Assembly: GCA_963677605.2 (NCBI GenBank)
Contig: CAXXDX010000005.1
Coordinates: 124,001 to 188,000 of the forward strand
Source of the DNA: JAGLOK01 sp963677605
GTDB lineage: Bacteria > Bacillota > Clostridia > Christensenellales > UMGS416
Reading direction: 5' to 3'
DNA: 64,000 bases
Shown here: positions 52,226 through 61,531 of the stretch, piece after piece
Layout of the letters: every line of letters begins with the position of its first letter
Position numbering within the stretch: position 1 is the first letter of the stretch
Made by a program: the position numbers and the translations under genes
The notes under the pieces: model-generated
The model's database searches: none
Seen by the model: only the letters and a program-made list of their open reading frames with translations
What the model was told of the DNA's origin: nothing

Positions 52226-53092
52226 TTAAGCCGGACTGTTTCTAAATGCACTGCATCCGCTTGCTATGCATCCGCCGTCGCAGATAATGTCGGTGCCTGT
52301 AAGAAACCCCATCTTTTCATCGGCAACAGCGGCGTAAAGTTCAGCTATCTCCTTTGGCTGGCCAAATCTTTTTATTGCATTGTATTTTAAGTATTCTCCC
52401 GCTGTTTCTTCTTCAAGTTTTCCCATAGGAGTTTCAAAATTTCCGGGAGTAATAGAAACCACACGCACATCCTTTTCCCCAAATCTTGCAGCATCTTTTT
52501 TTGCATACCATATAACAAAGTTCTTGCTTATAGCATATGCAACGCCTGAGCGGGATTTTTTAGGAAAGAGATTTATTCTTTTCATCATTTTACTCATGAA
52601 TTTATCAATATCATTAAAACATAATTTATATGCTCTTTTTGGCATAATAAATTCAGGAGTTAGATATGCTGATATTGACGATGTGTCAATTATACATCCG
52701 CTATCTTGCATTACTTCATAAAATGCAGTGTTAATGTTAATGGTACCGAGCGCATTAACTTCCAATATGGTTTTTGGATCTCCCATGTTAGGTGAAAGTC
52801 CTGCAGCATGTATTACCACGCTGACTTTTCCAACACTTAAAGCATGTTTTGCCAGTTTTTCAGTAGCATCTTTATCCGATATATCGCAGCTGAAAGCTTC
52901 GGATTCGATATTATAGCCTTTAAGCTCATCCACAGCAGCTTCAAGCTTGGACAGTGTCCTTCCGACAAGTATTATATAGTAACCGTTTTCACCCATAATT
53001 TTGGCTGTTTCCTGCCCGATTCCGCTTCCTCCTCCGGTAACTACACACACCTTTTTAATTAAATTTTCTTCATAAATCCCATTGCTATTCAT
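52226..53092 (-). CDS. Short-chain dehydrogenase/reductase
   Basis: A 288-residue classical SDR: cofactor motif VVTGGGSGIGQETAKIM with GRT after the second strand (NADP-like), HAAGLSPNMG, catalytic Ser in IIDTSSISAY, and YAISKNFVIW as the Tyr-x-x-x-Lys pair. An extra 25-residue insertion (KRAYKLCFNDIDKFMSKMMK) before the active Tyr is seen in hydroxysteroid dehydrogenase-like members. Substrate unknown. ATG has an AAGGAGAT box; monocistronic. Confidence 0.85.
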   Translation of the reverse strand: MNSNGIYEENLIKKVCVVTGGGSGIGQETAKIMGENGYYIILVGRTLSKLEAAVDELKGYNIESEAFSCDISDKDATEKLAKHALSVGKVSVVIHAAGLSPNMGDPKTILEVNALGTININTAFYEVMQDSGCIIDTSSISAYLTPEFIMPKRAYKLCFNDIDKFMSKMMKRINLFPKKSRSGVAYAISKNFVIWYAKKDAARFGEKDVRVVSITPGNFETPMGKLEEETAGEYLKYNAIKRFGQPKEIAELYAAVADEKMGFLTGTDIICDGGCIASGCSAFRNSPA

Positions 53093-53214
53093 ATGTATCT
53101 CCTTTATATGTTTAATATAACTGTGTTGTTTTACAACTTGTGTTTTTATAATACATTCAGGTTGTTTATGAAATGCTAAACAAATGTTTAAAAAATATTA
53201 ATAGCTAATAATAA

Positions 53215-53238
53215 AAAAGCAGCGCATAAAGCGCTGCT
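53215..53238 (-). terminator. Intrinsic terminator of the 53262-54699 operon
   Basis: AGCAGCGC/GCGCTGCT with loop ATAAA, then TTTTTTATTATT leftward. Confidence 0.85.
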
Positions 53239-53261
53239 GATATGACGTAATGTAATTTTTT

Positions 53262-53714
53262 CTAAAAGTCATCACCCAGCAATGTTAAAATCTCTTTCTT
53301 GCTTCTTTTGGCGAAGTATTTATAAGGAAGCAATATGCTCAAGTAAAGCACAGGCAGTGTTGCAATCAAATAAACCGCTTTAAAGTTAAACGCAAATATT
53401 ATAGCAACGTAAACGACTACAGCGAGTAAAATCGCAAGGTACGGCGGATGAGAAATCATTGATATTTCGGTGCCGTTTTCTACCTCTTCATACTTCCCGT
53501 CTATTATCGGGTAAAAGCAGTTGTGAAACATTGTGGTATGCGCAATTTTAAAGCCTTTATCCGTTACATTTCCTATGAATGTGCTCTCAGCTCCAAGGGC
53601 GACTCTGAAAAAGTTAATCTTACTTGCTTCAACTATTATATCCATAAGCGAGTATACTTCACTCGAATTTTTGCTTGTTTTTATTTTATATCTATCACAT
53701 GGTATCAAAAACAT
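53262..53714 (-). CDS. Small two-helix membrane protein, third member of the 41954 family
   Basis: A 150-residue protein beginning MFLIPCDRYKIKTSKNSSEV with STFIGNVTDKGFKIAHTTMFHNCFYPIIDGKY, the same plan as the genes at 41954 and 42561: a soluble N-terminal half, then two membrane helices (about 92-127). It overlaps the 3' end of the kinase-fold gene by 20 bases, so it is cotranscribed. Function unknown. Confidence 0.7.
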   Translation of the reverse strand: MFLIPCDRYKIKTSKNSSEVYSLMDIIVEASKINFFRVALGAESTFIGNVTDKGFKIAHTTMFHNCFYPIIDGKYEEVENGTEISMISHPPYLAILLAVVVYVAIIFAFNFKAVYLIATLPVLYLSILLPYKYFAKRSKKEILTLLGDDF

Positions 53715-54699
53715 AGTGCATTTCCTTTTTTAATCTTTTTATATCTTTTTTAAATTCATCAATAACCCAAAGATACAGATTTTTGTCTTCATAGTTCCTG
53801 TATCCTCTCTCGGCAATCATGCCGAGGCTAAGCCAAATTTTATACACCCTAATTCGGATCTTTTCATAAGCGCTGAACCCTTCTTCCCATCCGTAGCCTT
53901 TTAAAAAATAGGGATTGGGTTCCGGAGAAAAGTCATGAAAATCATGATTCATCAGCGGATCTCCATACATCATCGCCGCGAAATCTATAAGTCCCATGAG
54001 CTTTGCATCCTTTATCATAAGATTCCCTTCCCAGGTATCGTTATGAATAAGAACAGGCTGCGTAACTTCCGAAAAAGCCGGACTGCATTGATTTATAATA
54101 TCAAGCAGTTCATCTTTTGTAACCTCAGGCAAATCTATGCTCTTATCAATTATATCATCTAAAAGCATTTCAAACAGTATATTTACAAAATTAGTTAAAT
54201 TTGTGCTATATGTTTCCGGCAGAGCAGGAATCCCGAAATATTCGCCTTGGACAGAGCTTATTTTTCTGCAGATTTTACCAAGATTATACTTGATTTCATC
54301 AACCTCAGAATCTTCCGGCCGATTATCCATAAACATAAGCGGTTCGCCTTCAATATAAGTCATCACGAAATATGGAACATTAATTGTTTCAAATGAATCA
54401 TCATACATGACAAGACATGGAGCAGGAACGTCTAACTCCTGCATTATTTTAAGCATATCTGCTTCTGTATTTATTATATTTTTCTCGTGGCGCATCATCA
54501 CTGCGTCTTTTGGAGGAGCAATTTTTGCAACAAGCTTCTTGTCGTTCATTTCTAGCAAATAAACAGAATTACACAAGCCTCCGGAAAGTTCACAGATACT
54601 TAAATCAGAAGACTTTCTTCCAAAAGCCTTATATGCGATTTCTTTAAGTGCATTTTTTGATAGATTATGTTTGCTGGACGCTTTTATTATTGTGCTCAT
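53695..54699 (-). CDS. Aminoglycoside phosphotransferase-fold (APH) kinase
   Basis: A 334-residue kinase of the APH/ChoK superfamily. The ATP Lys lies in KKLVAKIAPP, the catalytic loop is PVLIHNDTWEGNLMIKD (His-x-Asp...Asn), and the metal Asp is in LMGLIDFAAMMYGDP. Members phosphorylate antibiotics, choline, homoserine or sugars; no resistance role can be claimed from sequence. The membrane protein at 53262 begins within its last codons. Confidence 0.85.
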   Translation of the reverse strand: MSTIIKASSKHNLSKNALKEIAYKAFGRKSSDLSICELSGGLCNSVYLLEMNDKKLVAKIAPPKDAVMMRHEKNIINTEADMLKIMQELDVPAPCLVMYDDSFETINVPYFVMTYIEGEPLMFMDNRPEDSEVDEIKYNLGKICRKISSVQGEYFGIPALPETYSTNLTNFVNILFEMLLDDIIDKSIDLPEVTKDELLDIINQCSPAFSEVTQPVLIHNDTWEGNLMIKDAKLMGLIDFAAMMYGDPLMNHDFHDFSPEPNPYFLKGYGWEEGFSAYEKIRIRVYKIWLSLGMIAERGYRNYEDKNLYLWVIDEFKKDIKRLKKEMHYVFDTM

Positions 54700-54783
54700 T
54701 TATAACCTTAAAAATTTATGATTATAAATAATACCACTCATCCCAATTAAATGCATTACAATAAATTGATACAATATGTAATA

Positions 54784-56784
54784 TTATAGCTTTCTTATCA
54801 TTTTAAGGACATTGCTCGTTTTCTCTTTATCGACAAGCAAAGAAAACATTGCCTCTGCATCCATTGGCTTATAGAAATAATATCCCTGTATTGTATAGCA
54901 CATGCGGTCAATAAGAAACTCAAGCTGTTCTTCAGACTCAACACCTTCAGCCAATACATCTATTCCAAAGCCCTGCGAAAGAGCAAGTATAACGTTAATT
55001 ATCGACTCATCTTTGTTGTTGTGCCCAATTCCATGCACAAAGTTCATAGGTATTTTAATTCTGTCAGTCGGGAACTGGCGCAAATACTCCATCGCAGAGT
55101 ATCCCGTTCCGAAATCGTCAATAGCTATCTTAACACCCAGATCGCGAACTTTCTGCAGGTTTCTTATAATTACATTTGTTTCAGCAGCAAGGATTGACTC
55201 TGTTATTTCAAGCTCCAGATACTTAGGATCAAGCCCTGTTTTCTTTAAGACTCTATTTACTAAATCAAAAAGATAGTTTTCTTTTATCTGATTAACAGAG
55301 ATATTTACAGCAACCGGTACAATGTCTTTTCCTTCATCCTGCCACTTCTTATTCTGGCGGCATGCAGTCTCCAATACCCATTCGCCTATGTCAACAATAA
55401 GACCTGTTTTTTCAGCAATCGGAATAAACCTTCCTGCGCTTATGATGCCGTTTGTCGGATGCTGCCACCTTATGAGCGCTTCCATACCTGTTATCTCTTT
55501 TGTTACGCCGTTTACCTGCGGCTGATAATAAAGTTTAAACTCATTGTTTAAAATAGCATTTTGCAAAAGCCCCATTATTTCAAGCTCTTCAAATCGCATC
55601 TGCTCCATATCCTGAGAATATATTTCATAGTGGTTTGTCCCCTGCTGTTTCGCCTTTGACATTGCGATATCCGCACGCTTTATCAGTGCTCCCGCATTTG
55701 TCGCATCATCAGGGAATTTTGCTATTCCTATACAGCAACTGCTGTTTATTTTATTGTCCTCAATCAAATATGGCTCGGCTATGCTTTTTAAGATTTCAAG
55801 CGCAAGAATCTCTGTAGTGCTGTCGTTTGAATCAACACACATAATAAGAAACTCATCTCCGCTTATTCTGCACATTTCTGTTTTTTTGTTTTTAAACTTT
55901 TTTAGTCTTTCACTTATGTTTACAAGGAACTTATCTCCGATATTATGGCCCATAGTGTCATTTATCAACTTAAACATATCAATATCTATAAACAGCAAAT
56001 GAAGTTCCCAGCCGTTTTCTTTTGAGTATTCAATGGCAGTTGAAAGTCTTTCCGTGAAATGTGTTTTGTTCGGAAGGCCTGTCAGCATGTCATACTGCTG
56101 CATATATTCATTCTTTTCCTGAAATTTCTTACGAATCGAAATTTCTTTTTTAAGCTCTGCCACCTGTCTCTTTATGGTCTGTATATGATTAATATTAATC
56201 TGGAAAATAAGCCTTGCGATTATAAACAGTATAATCAATAAAGAAAACTGTGTGTATGTATAGTGAATGTCCAGCTCAAACTCCATAATGCTGTGGTAAT
56301 AAATCGTAATACCGGAGCCAATTAGCATAGTGCCAATAGTAGAATAAAGCATTGTTTTTGATGTTTGAGCCAAAGACAGTATTATTAATATGAATGCGAA
56401 TATCCACAGAGAAGGTCCGGCATCCGGATAGAACATAATTATTGAATATAAAAGTTCTATATTAAATAATACAGCTATTAAAATATGGCGGACTTTTGCT
56501 TTTGTTTTGTCAGAATATATGTATACTGCGGTTAAACCCATTGATGTTAAAACAAAATAATCTATCAATGTTTTTACAAAACTTTTATGGCCTACAAATG
56601 GGCTGACCAACATTACGCTAAGTGAGCTGAAAAAAAGTATCGGAATAATAAATGCGCACAACAACTTATCAAAGTTAATCTGGAATTCTTCGCTGGTTTC
56701 AGAATTCTTTATAGCTTTAATAAGCCTTCTATACACGTTTTTGTCTTTGTTTCTGCTATCCATGCAAATAACCCGCTGCCTCAT
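54784..56784 (-). CDS. Membrane GGDEF-EAL protein (cyclic di-GMP enzyme)
   Basis: A 666-residue protein with six or so membrane helices (about 40-200), a GGDEF domain (about 230-395) whose signature reads RISGDEFLIMC, and an EAL domain (about 410-655). The EAL domain keeps MEALIRWQHP, AVNISVNQI, LELEITES, AIDDFGTGYSA, DRIKIP and LAEGVES, so phosphodiesterase activity is likely; SGDEF is a permitted variant for cyclase activity but may be regulatory. It likely tunes cyclic di-GMP from the membrane. The second ATG (codon 8) is an alternative start; neither has a clear site. Confidence 0.92.
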   Translation of the reverse strand: MRQRVICMDSRNKDKNVYRRLIKAIKNSETSEEFQINFDKLLCAFIIPILFFSSLSVMLVSPFVGHKSFVKTLIDYFVLTSMGLTAVYIYSDKTKAKVRHILIAVLFNIELLYSIIMFYPDAGPSLWIFAFILIILSLAQTSKTMLYSTIGTMLIGSGITIYYHSIMEFELDIHYTYTQFSLLIILFIIARLIFQININHIQTIKRQVAELKKEISIRKKFQEKNEYMQQYDMLTGLPNKTHFTERLSTAIEYSKENGWELHLLFIDIDMFKLINDTMGHNIGDKFLVNISERLKKFKNKKTEMCRISGDEFLIMCVDSNDSTTEILALEILKSIAEPYLIEDNKINSSCCIGIAKFPDDATNAGALIKRADIAMSKAKQQGTNHYEIYSQDMEQMRFEELEIMGLLQNAILNNEFKLYYQPQVNGVTKEITGMEALIRWQHPTNGIISAGRFIPIAEKTGLIVDIGEWVLETACRQNKKWQDEGKDIVPVAVNISVNQIKENYLFDLVNRVLKKTGLDPKYLELEITESILAAETNVIIRNLQKVRDLGVKIAIDDFGTGYSAMEYLRQFPTDRIKIPMNFVHGIGHNNKDESIINVILALSQGFGIDVLAEGVESEEQLEFLIDRMCYTIQGYYFYKPMDAEAMFSLLVDKEKTSNVLKMIRKL

Positions 56785-56927
56785 TGCAGCATAATCCTTA
56801 TATTATTGTATCGGTATAAACGTTGTTTTACTTAACCATCAAATTTAACGCATCAAAAAAATATTGCCAATCTATTATTTGAACTATAAATTTCAGTTTC
56901 TATTAACGTGCATTAAGCTAAAGTGTA

Positions 56928-57575
56928 TCATTCCCAGATTCCGACATTTCTTTTTTTCGCCGAATCTTCTATCTCTATTATATACTCTGCGTACTTATAA
57001 TTTGTGCGCAAATATCTTGTATTTGCAAGACCCTCATCTACAAGCTGAGCAGCTAAAAGCTTTCCGTCAACCCACACCCAAGCCAATAGTCTGTCATATT
57101 TGTCATATGTGCCTGCTGCGTCATCACGCTCAAGTACAATTGTATATGCATTGCTTAAAGTATCCGCAGTAAAGCTTTTCGCAGCCTCGCCATAGGCTTC
57201 TGCCGGCTCTCCGTTGTGTGCCACTTCAGGTGTGTTTATGCCGACAAATCTGCACTTTACGTTCACACCGTTCATATCAAACGAAGCCGTATCTCCGTCA
57301 GTCGTTCTTATATATGTAACCTTTTCATAACCGTCTTTAAAAAAATCCGTCTGCGAAAAGTCCATATCCGGAAGCTTCGGTTCGTCTTTAGCTTTAATCG
57401 TCTGTGAATCGTTCGGCTGTGGTATCTCTATTGTCTCGCCTGTTTCGGTGGTTTGATCTGCTTCATCGCTCTGCTCTAATGCGTATTCCAGTACTTCCAA
57501 CGCAATGTTAACCACATCGCAGCCCGAAAAAGCTATAACGACAGCGAGGATTAAAGCTATTAATACTTTTCTCAT
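56928..57575 (-). CDS. Thermonuclease-family lipoprotein
   Basis: A 215-residue secreted nuclease. A short signal ends in the lipobox AFSGC (Cys 19), then an acidic Thr/Glu linker to about residue 70, then the staphylococcal-nuclease OB fold: TTDGDTASFDMNGVNVKCRF, FVGINTPEVAH, and LERDDAAGTYDKYDRLLAW supply the catalytic Arg, Glu and Asp positions. It would be anchored outside the cell and cut DNA or RNA with Ca2+. GAGGG precedes the ATG. Divergent from the lipoprotein array. Confidence 0.9.
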   Translation of the reverse strand: MRKVLIALILAVVIAFSGCDVVNIALEVLEYALEQSDEADQTTETGETIEIPQPNDSQTIKAKDEPKLPDMDFSQTDFFKDGYEKVTYIRTTDGDTASFDMNGVNVKCRFVGINTPEVAHNGEPAEAYGEAAKSFTADTLSNAYTIVLERDDAAGTYDKYDRLLAWVWVDGKLLAAQLVDEGLANTRYLRTNYKYAEYIIEIEDSAKKRNVGIWE

Positions 57576-57695
57576 AAATCCCTCTTAATGCATTATACAG
57601 TATAAAAGATAAATAACAATATGCATTTTTAATATTGATTTTTGCAGCTTCAAAAGTATTTTTTTAATATAAGAACATTTGTTTGTATAAAAGTC

Positions 57696-57724
57696 TGGAC
57701 AAATACTCCTATATTATGTAATAT
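57696..57724 (+). promoter_or_regulatory. Promoter of the lipoprotein array
   Basis: TGGACA, a 17-base spacer and TAATAT about 27 bases before the first start codon. Confidence 0.45.
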
Positions 57725-57751
57725 ATAAATATATTTATTAAAGGAGCCAAT

Positions 57752-58492
57752 ATGAAGAAACTATCTATATTTTTACTTGTCCTACTTCTTGCTCTTTCAT
57801 TTTCGGGTTGTTTAAAAGATGATTATGAGTCGCTGGAAGCTGAAATTGACAATTTATATCAAGACTCAGACAGCCTAAAAGATGACATTGATGAGATTAC
57901 GCTTTCAATCGAAGATATAAAAGAAAAGATTGCTGAAGCTGAAGACAAACAAGAAGAGCTTGCAAAGCTCGAAAACACTCTATATTCGGAGAAAGAAAAT
58001 ATAGAAGAAAGTATTGATATAGTCTCCGATATCGGACTTGGTATAACAAAATTCGAGTTTGAAGAAGCATTTTTTGGTCTTGATGAATTTGAAGATTATT
58101 ATGATGACGTATATATGAGTTACCTCCCCTATCAAACAATGACCGACTTGGGCCGAACATTATATTATTATACGGAAATAGAAGGTGAAACTTCTTCACT
58201 GTTTTACTATGGAATAGTTTTATGCGAAGACAATCATCACATAAAAGAAATGTACTATATGATTGACGAGTATATAGTTGACAACTATAAAGATATGGCA
58301 AACAAATATCTTTATGCATTTTGCGTTTCATTTGTTATGGCAAAAAGCAACTATATGAATATTGAATCTGCCTATAACATAGTAGATGTAATGTTGGAAG
58401 ATGAGCCGGTTTATAACAACACCGTTCAATATGACATATCATACAATGAGAATGGCTACTATCTCGTATCTATTACGACAATTTCGAAATAA
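57752..58492 (+). CDS. Array lipoprotein A1
   Basis: A 246-residue lipoprotein; signal peptide with lipobox SFSGC (Cys 20) followed by the family tag LKDDYESLEAEI. Residues about 25-95 form an acidic coiled coil. The rest is a compact domain that shares with A2 and A3 the motif S-D-x-GL-x-IT-x-x-EF and an ending of the type YNNTVQ...YYLVSITTIS. It is the most diverged of the three A copies. AAAGGAG site. First of six genes in one operon; probably anchored on the outer face of the membrane. No known family. Confidence 0.75.
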   Translation: MKKLSIFLLVLLLALSFSGCLKDDYESLEAEIDNLYQDSDSLKDDIDEITLSIEDIKEKIAEAEDKQEELAKLENTLYSEKENIEESIDIVSDIGLGITKFEFEEAFFGLDEFEDYYDDVYMSYLPYQTMTDLGRTLYYYTEIEGETSSLFYYGIVLCEDNHHIKEMYYMIDEYIVDNYKDMANKYLYAFCVSFVMAKSNYMNIESAYNIVDVMLEDEPVYNNTVQYDISYNENGYYLVSITTISK

Positions 58493-58502
58493 GGAGATAT
58501 AC

Positions 58503-59240
58503 ATGAAAAAGTCAAAAATATTAGTATTATTGCTTGTTATTTTATTGGTATTTACATCTTGTATTACTAAAAAAGATATCCAAGAAAAAGAACTTATTAA
58601 AAAAGAAGCGGAAGAAGAAATTAAAAGCCTTCAGGACGAATATTCTTTATTGGATGAAGAATATAAACAACTTTCAAGTAATCTTGATGAAATAAACACT
58701 TCTAATGATGAACTTTCCGGGAAAAATGATGAAACTGCTTCTAAGATAGAATCTCTGAAAAATGAAGTTCCAAATCCCCCTTTTCAGTTTCTAATAGATG
58801 AATATATTGACAATTTAATCATTGCAATTGACGACAGTCACAAAGCAAGTGCGTTTAAAAGAGTGCTCAAAAACGATGAGCCTGAGAAAATAAGGATGAG
58901 AAAAAACAAACTTAAGTATGTTTATGAACTTAAAGGCGACAGAGATTCTGACAGATATGTTACTGTCACTATTACAACCGGTGATGATTTTTCTGAAGTA
59001 TATGATATTATCGCTGAATATTCTTCTGAAGTATACGAAGATGATTACAATGAGCTTATAGATGTCTTAATTGCGTCGATAGTTATGATTACAGAAGATC
59101 CGTACAACTACGAAAGAGAGTATCTTGACGCCGCTGAGGACATATTGGAAGAAGGAAACTATTTCAACAAATGCATTTATGTAGAGCAGGATACTGACGG
59201 AGATAAAGTAACTACTAAATTATATTGTAGGAATTATTAA
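58503..59240 (+). CDS. Array lipoprotein B1
   Basis: A 245-residue lipoprotein starting at ATG 58503 after AAGGAGA, ten bases past A1; an ATG further upstream lies inside A1. Lipobox VFTSC (Cys 20) and family tag ITKKDI. A coiled coil spans about 22-90, ending in a Pro-rich hinge EVPNPPFQF. The C-terminal domain has EYSSEVYEDDYNELIDVL, the equivalent of EYSSDKYKDEYDDLVAL in B2 and B3. It is the most diverged B copy. Unknown function. Confidence 0.75.
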   Translation: MKKSKILVLLLVILLVFTSCITKKDIQEKELIKKEAEEEIKSLQDEYSLLDEEYKQLSSNLDEINTSNDELSGKNDETASKIESLKNEVPNPPFQFLIDEYIDNLIIAIDDSHKASAFKRVLKNDEPEKIRMRKNKLKYVYELKGDRDSDRYVTVTITTGDDFSEVYDIIAEYSSEVYEDDYNELIDVLIASIVMITEDPYNYEREYLDAAEDILEEGNYFNKCIYVEQDTDGDKVTTKLYCRNY

Positions 59241-59257
59241 ATTTACAGGGAGCAGAA

Positions 59258-59647
59258 ATGAAAAAACTTTTATGTATTTTGACAGCTTTGCTGTTGATGA
59301 CTTCGTTTTCAGGATGCCTGAAAGATGACTATGAAGCTCTGCAGGCCGAAATCCAGGAAAAAGAAAAAATAATAGACAACACCAAAGACGACATTGATGA
59401 CCTTATTGAAAACTATGATAACCTTATACTAGAAAAAGAAGCAACTGAAACAGAGCTGGATGATCTTATTGAAATATCAGATAATCTGTCCAATGAAGCT
59501 TCATTATTAAAAGACAAGATAAAGGAGACTTCAGATGATGGATTGAAAATTACTGCTGCAGAATTTGCGCTGGCTTTTTCCGGATATACTTATGAATATA
59601 AAAATCTGATACAATGGAAATTTCCGAACCTCCTTTTGTTGAAATAG
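59258..59647 (+). CDS. Array lipoprotein A2, N-terminal fragment (frameshifted)
   Basis: A 129-residue frame with lipobox SFSGC (Cys 20), tag LKDDYEALQAEI, the coiled coil and SDDGLKITAAEFALAFSGY, then an out-of-frame tail QWKFPNLLLLK. Adding one A to the A5 run at 59600-59604 continues as KKSDTMEISEPPFVEIEEDA, which lines up residue for residue with A3. The gene is therefore an A copy with a one-base loss, or a sequencing error. If real, it would still export a lipid-anchored coiled coil lacking the C-terminal domain. Confidence 0.65.
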   Translation: MKKLLCILTALLLMTSFSGCLKDDYEALQAEIQEKEKIIDNTKDDIDDLIENYDNLILEKEATETELDDLIEISDNLSNEASLLKDKIKETSDDGLKITAAEFALAFSGYTYEYKNLIQWKFPNLLLLK

Positions 59648-59994
59648 AAGAAGACGCAATTGAAATAACATATTTTGCATCAATAGACGATTTTGCTAAC
59701 CCTAATATATATTTCCTTCTTGAATTGGCATCAGACAATACCCACATTAAAAAGATATATCTTGTAGCATCAAAAGAGATAATTAGTGAATATCACGATC
59801 AATACGTAAAGTATGCGGCGTCTCTAGGCATAGTATATATGATGGCACGTGAAGAGAGCTATTTTTATAGTGTAGATGATCCAAAGAACTTTGACCTATT
59901 ATATGCATATAAGCCTGCATACAACGATACAGTAATTATGGAATATATAGAACTGGATGAGTATTTCGTTTTTACATTATCAGATATATCTTAA
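59614..59994 (+). pseudogene. Array lipoprotein A2, C-terminal fragment
   Basis: The remaining 126 codons of A2 in the -1 frame, starting MEISEPPFVEIEED and ending in the A-family motif PAYNDTVIMEYIELDEYFVF. No ribosome site or signal precedes the internal ATG, so it is unlikely to be made alone. The intact protein would be about 245 residues, the same as A3. Confidence 0.65.
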
Positions 59995-60006
59995 CGGAGG
60001 GCTGCT

Positions 60007-60738
60007 ATGAAAAAACTTAAACTTTCTGTATTAATCTTTATAATTATTATGCTTTTTGCTTCCTGTATTACAAGGGCAGATATTGAAAATCTGCAGATTC
60101 AGCTGGAAGACTTGGAGTCTGATTATAATAGTGTAGCAGAAGAATATGAATCTATATCAGAGAAAATCAAAACTATAGAAAATGAAATAGACAGTTTATC
60201 TGATGATAAAGATACTATTAACGAAGATATTGAAAACAATAAAGCCAATAATGCTGAGCTTAAAGCTGAAATCCCTGTTCCGCCTCTTACCTTCGCATCG
60301 CATCAGTTTGCTTTCCACTTGGGTTATATCCATGACAATGAAAATGTCGGAAAAGACTATAAAGACAAGGCTTGGGCATATCCTTCAATAGAAAAAAACT
60401 ATGACGAAATAACAGAAGAGGTTTATTTGCTTGAAGGGGATATCGATACCAATGAATATTTATTTATAAAATACTGTGAGCATTTCGATTTTGGAGTAAT
60501 ATACAGCATCGAGTTAGAATACAGCTCAGATAAATATAAAGATGAATACGACGATTTAGTCGCACTCGCCGGACCTGCTCTAATAATGATTATGGAAACA
60601 CCCAATTATTATAAAGATGAATATTATGACCGCGGCCAGGAGATTATTGATACGGGCAATTATATGGATGGTTTTATAAAATTAGTTCGTGAAGAAACTG
60701 AAAATGGTGAAGTTTTTAGGATTTACGCAGAAAATTAA
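60007..60738 (+). CDS. Array lipoprotein B2
   Basis: A 243-residue lipoprotein, lipobox LFASC (Cys 20), tag ITRADI, coiled coil (about 25-95), hinge AEIPVPPLTF and a C-terminal domain with LEGDIDTNEYLFIKY, YSSDKYKDEYDDL and YYKDEYYDRGQEIID. It is much closer to B3 than to B1, which points to a recent copying of the A-B pair. Starts 12 bases after A2 with a GGAGG site. Confidence 0.78.
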   Translation: MKKLKLSVLIFIIIMLFASCITRADIENLQIQLEDLESDYNSVAEEYESISEKIKTIENEIDSLSDDKDTINEDIENNKANNAELKAEIPVPPLTFASHQFAFHLGYIHDNENVGKDYKDKAWAYPSIEKNYDEITEEVYLLEGDIDTNEYLFIKYCEHFDFGVIYSIELEYSSDKYKDEYDDLVALAGPALIMIMETPNYYKDEYYDRGQEIIDTGNYMDGFIKLVREETENGEVFRIYAEN

Positions 60739-60780
60739 GTCTCATTATTACTATAAACCTATATAATTTAAGGAGGTCAA

Positions 60781-61518
60781 ATGAAAAAATCATCAATAAT
60801 TTTAGTAGTTTTGATTATAACTTTTTCTTTCAGCGGATGCTTGAAAGATGACTATGAGGCTCTACAGAATAAAATTATAGAAGCTGAAGCAGGCATTGAC
60901 GAAACCAAAGACGATATTGACGACCTTGAAAAAGAGTACAAAGATCTTGAACATGACCAAGAAGAAGCAAAACAGAAACGCAAAGAACTTTTAAAAACAT
61001 CACAGGAGCTGACTGATGAAGCCTCTTTATTAAATGACAAAATAAATGATACTTCCGATGATGGACTTAGAATCACGGCTATAGAGTTTTCCCAAGGGTT
61101 TTCTTCATATCAAACCGAAACAGAATTTTCTCTAAACATTGATATTGATGATCCGCCAATTATGTCAATAGATGACGGTATATTGAAGTTTACGTATCTA
61201 TGTAATTACGATTATGACATTATAGTTGGATTTTATTATGTACTTGAGATGGCTCCTGATAATCTTCACGTCAAAAACATACATTTTATTGCTGATTTAA
61301 CCACCGCAGAAGAGCACCCGGAACAGTTTTTAGGATACATTGCAGCTCTGGGATATGCATATGCTAAAGCAAGAGAAGGTCAATATTTAGAACCGCTGCA
61401 AGATAAATATAATTTAGATCTCCTTTTTGACGGTGAATCTGCCTATAACGATTCAGTTATTTTAGAACGAAATACGGACGGCGATTATTTTATAGTTTCG
61501 CTTACCGATATTTCATAA
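60781..61518 (+). CDS. Array lipoprotein A3
   Basis: A 245-residue lipoprotein, lipobox SFSGC (Cys 20), tag LKDDYEALQNKI, a long acidic coiled coil (about 25-95: ETKDDIDDLEKEYKDLEHDQ), SDDGLRITAIEFSQGF, and a C-terminal domain ending in ESAYNDSVILERNTDGDYFI. It is intact and serves as the template for recognising the A2 frameshift. AAGGAGG site, 42 bases after B2. Confidence 0.78.
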   Translation: MKKSSIILVVLIITFSFSGCLKDDYEALQNKIIEAEAGIDETKDDIDDLEKEYKDLEHDQEEAKQKRKELLKTSQELTDEASLLNDKINDTSDDGLRITAIEFSQGFSSYQTETEFSLNIDIDDPPIMSIDDGILKFTYLCNYDYDIIVGFYYVLEMAPDNLHVKNIHFIADLTTAEEHPEQFLGYIAALGYAYAKAREGQYLEPLQDKYNLDLLFDGESAYNDSVILERNTDGDYFIVSLTDIS

Positions 61519-61531
61519 TAAGGATTAATAT

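Noticed and set aside
53695..54699. Antibiotic resistance kinase
   Set aside because: The APH fold is shared by many metabolic kinases; nothing in the sequence shows aminoglycoside specificity.
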